A stretch of DNA of 12,628 nt, taken from NCBI GenBank assembly GCA_003024985.2, contig PXIH01S0009811.1; one strand, 5' to 3'. The translations under genes and the position numbers were made by a program. The notes beneath the pieces are model-generated. The model was given only the letters and a program-made list of their open reading frames with translations. It did not search any database and had not been told where the DNA came from. The DNA is from Euperipatoides rowelli (lineage: Eukaryota; Onychophora; Udeonychophora; Euonychophora; Peripatopsidae). Below, one piece after another: positions 8,386 to 12,628 of the stretch (positions within the stretch are counted from its first letter, which is position 1; every line of letters begins with the position of its first letter).

Positions 8386-9331
8386 CCAAAATATATACTA
8401 ATATCAGTACTTATTTAAATGTAAATATTTTAATAAAAATATTTCTGATGAAAGAACATTAGGGCTATAAAATTTAATTGCACACATGGCTAAAATCCAG
8501 TTAAGAAAATCTATGGTTGAACTTCAGCAAGTAAGTAGTGGCACCTTTTAAAAATATAGTTTTGCTTACAGTCATATGGAGAAGAGGAACCAAACCCAAT
8601 TAGTAGTGGGCTATATAACTTTAACATTGAATTAATTGAGCACGGTTATTTACAAGCAATTAAAGTTTTTCCTGTTTTAGATCAATTACCGTATTATTCA
8701 TTCTTTTAAATCCATAGAATATTGCCCGTTACATCTTGACATTGTACTCTTATCAAACGAATGTATCTACTTTTAACATTAAAAGCGCTAAAAGCTACAA
8801 AAACCAATAATGAAAACTAAACAGAAATAAATAATAATAATAAAAAAAAAAAAGTAAAAAGACAAATCTCTAATAGGATTAATCTCAAAAACTTACCATC
8901 ATCTTATTGGTCCAGTTATAGTCACATGATATGATGCATTATTAAAGCAAACACAAATTAAAGAAAAAATGCTAAGTGCAGTGCTCGGTGAAAAACACAA
9001 TAGAAAACAAAATACTGAGCAGACTGCAGCCAATGGTTTTTATAGAGAATGTAAAAAAGCAGAAAACAATAATTATAATATAAAAGCACACACATTTAAA
9101 AAATATCCCACCACCAATTTTGTCCCCACATTTAAACTACCAGCCTTCTGTCAACTCATTTCATGAACAGAGAGATAGAATGGTACAATTTGTTTATTTT
9201 GTTTATATATTATGTATATACTTTATACATATTATATACTGTATTGTGTTTATTATAAATAGTATTTATAGATTTATTTACATAATTTTATATTCTTGAA
9301 GAGAATATTCACTTGTCATGTTTAAAACAGC

Positions 9332-9348
9332 TATTTATTTATTTATTA
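9332..9348 (+). repeat. ATTT microsatellite
   Basis: About four consecutive TATT/ATTT units form a short tetranucleotide repeat in the intron. A similar AAAT series lies near 11344-11365. Confidence 0.85.
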
Positions 9349-10679
9349 CATTATTTATTGACATCTTATATAATCTATTGACACCTGGTAATAATTACTA
9401 ACATGGTACAAATTCCAGTACTGAGGTAAGCTTTTAGAATTTGTTCACTTTATTTTGTTGTTCCTTTAGTCGAGAATGAATAATATTGTTTATGGTACTG
9501 ATTGTATTGTTATTCTCAATTATAATTACCGGTAGGCTGCAGTATATAACATAGATTTAACATTGGTATTTCAAAGTAAGGGGCTTAAATGATACATGCA
9601 AATAAATGATTTCACTTGCCACTATCTTTGTGTGCCGGTAGTAATAAAACTATCATTAAAAATAATAATGAGTTAGATACAGTACTTAGAGCTATTGAAT
9701 ACCAAAATGTATTGTATTCTTTTAATACAATATTGTATGTAGATTTGCTAAACCAGTTATGACTTATGATTAGCTCTGGTAATGAATCAAAATGCTATTC
9801 ATGGAATATATTCAATAAGATTAAAATGTAAATTAAGGAAATTAGCTACCCCCACCACACCTTTTTTTTTTACCCAAAAAATATGAGTTGACCGACATAC
9901 ACGCAAGAAAATTTACAAAATTACTCCAGATTTCCCATTCTAGATTTCTATTTTAGATTTCATTTCTTACATTTTTTTTTGTAATATACAACCACCATAT
10001 TTAGACTTTTCTCAAGGTCTTCCTACATGAAGAAATTTGTAATGCTTAATATTTAAAAAAAAATTTATTTTAAAGAATAGACATACCCACATCATGCAAT
10101 TTTTCAAATCCTGAATTTCATCATTGTTCAATGAATGTAAAGGTTTTTTTTCTTTTGTTAAAATAATTATTTTGCTTTTCAGTGTTGATTGTTTTGAGCT
10201 AAGTATATACAATATCTAGAATACTATTACTTTTTACTTATTAAAAACTACAGTTCATTGTTATCACTGAATACAAAATAGAAAATATATTTTATGTACA
10301 GATTCCAAAATTTTTATATTCAAGATTTAGACCTAACTTTACACAATTTGCAAACCTAATTGGGTCACCGAATAAATGGTCTTTCCAGTCAAACATTGTT
10401 AAGGAAAGCAAGTCCTCTAAATCTTCTTGCTATATGACATTTTTACAGTATTAATCGCCTATCTCTGCAACACTTGATGCAATTTTAAATTAATTTTCCT
10501 CCTACCTTGCTTTCTACCTCCTTTTTCTACTTCAGTTATACATTGGATCATATTTGTCTCTATTATAACTGGATTATGATCACGGTATGTGAGCAAAAAC
10601 ATCCATTGTCTCAACTATTTAAAATACTTCAAATGTTTTACTTTTAACTTCATAATGATTATTTTTACAGCACCGGTAT

Positions 10680-10705
10680 TATACTGTATTACTATATACA
10701 GTATA
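10680..10705. repeat. Perfect inverted repeat (9-bp arms, 8-base loop)
   Basis: TATACTGTA at 10680-10688 and its exact reverse complement TACAGTATA at 10697-10705 form a hairpin-capable palindrome. Its core heptamer is the same as in the 6144-6174 hairpin, which suggests the two share an origin or a sequence preference. Confidence 0.8.
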
Positions 10706-11201
10706 TTTCTTTTTTATATAAAAATCTGCAAAATTGATTTGTATCCATGAGAATCAAAGACACAATCTCTTGATAAACTTTATTATTTTAAATTTATGGT
10801 GGAAACCGTGGAATGTCATTATTATTTTTAAGTTTTTGTCTAAGAATGAATTTTATCCAAAAATCAAATATATATACAATATTAATATTTAGAGTTAGTT
10901 AATATCATAAGATTTGTTTATTAGGATCAACACGTTTGACTGTGTCCCAAATCAAATGTGGTTGCTTCAAGCAAATATTCTGATTGATACAAGTCATATG
11001 ACGAACAAATGTAATAGTTTTATCCAAAACAGAATGAGAAATTGTTAATCATTTGTTGAGATATACAAAATGAATTCTTCAATCAAATTTATAAATTCTA
11101 TCTCTCGTTGGTCAGATCATTAGATGATTTAAAAATTAAGCAGAGACAATTATTATTGAAGGATGGTGGTCTAAGTAGGGTAGTTAGTTTTAATTACTTA
11201 C

Positions 11202-11243
11202 TCAAACTAGTCTCACTATCGCTGGCGACCGAAGAGAGAGGAA
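11202..11243 (-). CDS. dlg1: DLG-family MAGUK, hinge (HOOK-region) mini-exon
   Basis: This 42-nt exon starts with the last two bases of a split codon and reads PLSSVASDSETSL, then gives the first base of Arg. It corresponds to the VTSNASDSESSYR stretch just before the GK domain in mammalian DLGs. The ASDSETS core is acidic and serine-rich, as expected for the SH3-GK hinge, where phosphorylation and partner binding occur in family members. The transcript-sense acceptor is excellent (a pyrimidine tract ending CCTGTGCCGTTAG) and the donor is a perfect GTAAGT. It enters and leaves in phase 1 and is skippable in frame. The match is short, so identification rests on the splice sites, the phase and the correct join into RGGEEPVLSYE. 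Confidence 0.87.
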   Translation of the reverse strand, partial: FLSLRSPAIVRLV

Positions 11244-12363
11244 CTAACGGCACAGGAAAAACAAAAGAACATTTAGACAATGTGAGGGTGCAAAACAGCA
11301 ACTTAAAACAAAAGCAAAATTAAGCTCAAAGAACTAAAGATAATAAATAAATAAAAATAAAATAATAAAAGGAAAATGAAACAAAATAATAAAAACTGTG
11401 CGCATGCTCTTCTGGGGTAATGCACATCTATCAGGGGATTGTGGGATCATAAAATAAAAGTATTTGGAAATCGTGCAGAAGAGCCAAGTACAGTGCAGGT
11501 GCATGTGGAGGTGTATGGTGGGGTGAGAAAAAGGTAACGGTCACCTGCAATATCCCAAACCAACCAATAGAAATTATTATAACTAAGTATATATACTTTT
11601 AGGTGAAAATAATAGTCAAAGATAAAGATTTTTTTTTTTTTAAATTTTTGTTTTAATTCAATTAATTTCTAAATCTGATTTTAATTTTTTGGACAGAATT
11701 TCACATAGGTAAATAAAAAAAAAAAGGCTTCTTTGTCTGTAAGAATTTAAAATAAAAAGACTTACAGAAACATGCAAAAAGCTAACTATAATAGAAATAA
11801 AAAAAAAATAACACAATAAAAAAGAAAACATAAAACCAAATAAAATGTGAACAAAAATGGCGTGTTTAAAAAACATAATTGAAGCCTGAGTGATTAAAAA
11901 TAACTTTTTCAAATAATAAAAAAAAGGTGCAACAGTGAAGACATATTGTAAGCAGTGGGCTTTTGTAATACCCGTACCCAAACTGGGATTCAGCTGAAGA
12001 TATGCAAACACTTTAGGTTTATGAGCACCTGTCCAAAAAATTAAAATCATGCTGCAGGTAGACAAAAACTAATAAAGAGTTAAAAAAATTTTTTAAATAA
12101 CAAATGAAATAATTTCTCTAGATTAGTGTTTCTGGAAAAATACAGAACACTGTTTACATGCAATATTATTCTAACAATATTAATGCAACACTTAAATGTG
12201 AATACACACTGCATGTTTTCACAGCATTGATTAAAGGTACGATGTTATCACACTGTTACTATTTTTTTGCAACATCTATAATCCTTAATTGGAATATGAT
12301 CGTGTTCTGAAGNCAGTAACAGTGCCATCTATGCTCAGCGTGGGAACTATTTTTAGAAACTTC

Positions 12364-12452
12364 AAGTGGTGTTTTCTCTTCGATAAAAAACAACAAAACA
12401 AACAACGGGCTTACTTTAAATGGTGTTTTCTCTTAGATAAAAAAACAACGGA
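12364..12452 (+). repeat. Minisatellite part A: about 1.6 copies of a 54-bp unit
   Basis: AAGTGGTGTTTTCTCTT (12364-12380) recurs as AAATGGTGTTTTCTCTT (12418-12434), a 54-bp offset. Both are followed by GATAAAAAA(A)CAAC. The second copy is about 18 bases shorter and runs straight into the 36-bp repeat. Confidence 0.85.
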
Positions 12453-12575
12453 CTTAAACAAAAAAATGTTTGATGCCCGTGTAANNNNCTTAAANAAAAA
12501 AATGTTTGANGCCCNTGNAANNNNCTTAAACAAAAAAATGTTTGATGCCCGTGTAACAGGCTTAAACGCTAGTTG
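12453..12575 (+). repeat. Minisatellite part B: three 36-bp units plus a partial, with Ns
   Basis: Three units begin CTTAAACAAAAAAATGTTTG and continue ATGCCCGTGTAACAGG, at 12453-12488, 12489-12524 and 12525-12560. A partial CTTAAACG starts at 12561. Ambiguous bases fall at 12485-12488, 12495, 12510, 12515, 12518 and 12521-12524, with the N blocks at the same place (CAGG) in units 1 and 2. This suggests collapsed or masked copy differences. Each unit is 12 codons long and open on both strands (LNKKMFDARVTG on plus), but nothing else supports coding. Confidence 0.92.
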
Positions 12576-12628
12576 AATAATAATAAAGAAATGTCATTAA
12601 ATAAGAATATGTATCAATATAAACATGA

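Larger units (their letters stand above)
7251..11201 (-). other. dlg1: DLG intron, about 3951 bp, phase 1 (longest in window)
   Basis: The intron has a consensus GTAAGT donor (plus-strand 11196-11201) and a CACTAG acceptor (CT at 7251-7252). It contains A-rich low-complexity DNA at 7262-7500, a less AT-rich patch at 7705-7790, a diverged direct duplication around 8115 and 8201, a short hairpin at 8354-8385, an ATTT repeat near 9332, and a hairpin at 10680-10705. I looked for alternative DLG hinge exons and saw none that I could defend. Open frames at 7332-7565, 8969-9166 and 10012-10212 lack protein-like composition. Confidence 0.85.
11244..12628 (-). other. dlg1: DLG upstream intron (partial), phase 1
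   Basis: This is the intron 5' of the hinge mini-exon; its donor and the SH3-encoding exons are not in the window. I searched the minus strand for the SH3 end and the basic hinge (KERARLKTVKF-like) and found neither. The stretch holds a less AT-rich island at 11395-11560, a long T/A-rich patch at 11620-11860, a splice-site-flanked 20-nt segment at 11766-11785, an unexplained open segment at 11930-12065, and the minisatellite at its right end. Confidence 0.75.

Noticed and set aside
8886-8965. Candidate alternative DLG exon ending at a GATGATG|GTAAGT donor on the minus strand
   Set aside because: The donor looks perfect, but no nearby acceptor gives a frame that stays open and matches any DLG hinge insert.
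11108-11323. 71-codon plus-strand frame over the 42-nt hinge exon
   Set aside because: It is the opposite-strand shadow of the exon and its polypyrimidine tract; splice sites and phase support the minus strand only.
12453-12575. CRISPR-like array
   Set aside because: The 36-bp units are directly contiguous with no unique spacers and lie in an animal-type intron.
12289-12576. Plus-strand repeat protein with LNKKMFDARVTG units
   Set aside because: No ATG start at the frame's beginning, Ns inside, and openness is expected when 36- and 54-bp units lack stops; kept only as a minisatellite.

Overview
The window looks like part of an animal nuclear genome. It is strongly AT-rich (about 70% by eye), full of A/T homopolymers and short tandem repeats, and its only recognisable gene is split into short exons by long introns with GT-AG ends. 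The gene is a discs-large (DLG) family MAGUK scaffold on the minus strand. The encoded guanylate-kinase-like segment closely resembles the insect Dlg sequence as I remember it (for example the stretches [20 protein letters not shown] and [11 protein letters not shown]). An arthropod, or at least a protostome, is therefore my best guess, but a database search is needed to settle this.

Layout, left to right on the plus strand: 1-420 is AT-rich DNA with a C12 run. 421-1278 is a decayed non-LTR retrotransposon (LINE) reverse-transcriptase remnant on the minus strand. 1279-2145 is intron or flanking DNA. Five DLG exons follow, which in transcript order run from high to low coordinates: 11202-11243 (42 nt, hinge), 7200-7250 (51 nt, hinge), 5302-5403 (102 nt, start of the GK domain), 2998-3170 (173 nt, GK core) and 2146-2255 (110 nt, GK core). 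Introns of about 3951, 1796, 2131 and 742 bp separate them. The window right of 11243 is the next upstream intron and ends in a compound minisatellite (12364-12575) that contains assembly Ns.

The five exons join without a frame break: 478 nt, 158 complete codons plus a partial codon at each end. Every junction is phase-consistent (1-1, 1-1, 1-1, 1-0, 0-2). Together they cover the end of the SH3-GK hinge and roughly the first two thirds of the GK domain. The PDZ and SH3 domains lie beyond the right edge, and the final GK exon or exons lie beyond the left edge; I could not find them in the window.

No operon, RNA gene, CRISPR array or previously undescribed system is apparent. The non-routine signals are mostly structural: a perfect 20-bp inverted repeat about 1 kb apart inside a DLG intron with one arm close to a donor site, a dispersed TACAGTA/TACTGTA heptamer that includes two hairpins, the compound minisatellite, and two GC-richer intronic islands in the hinge-side intron.
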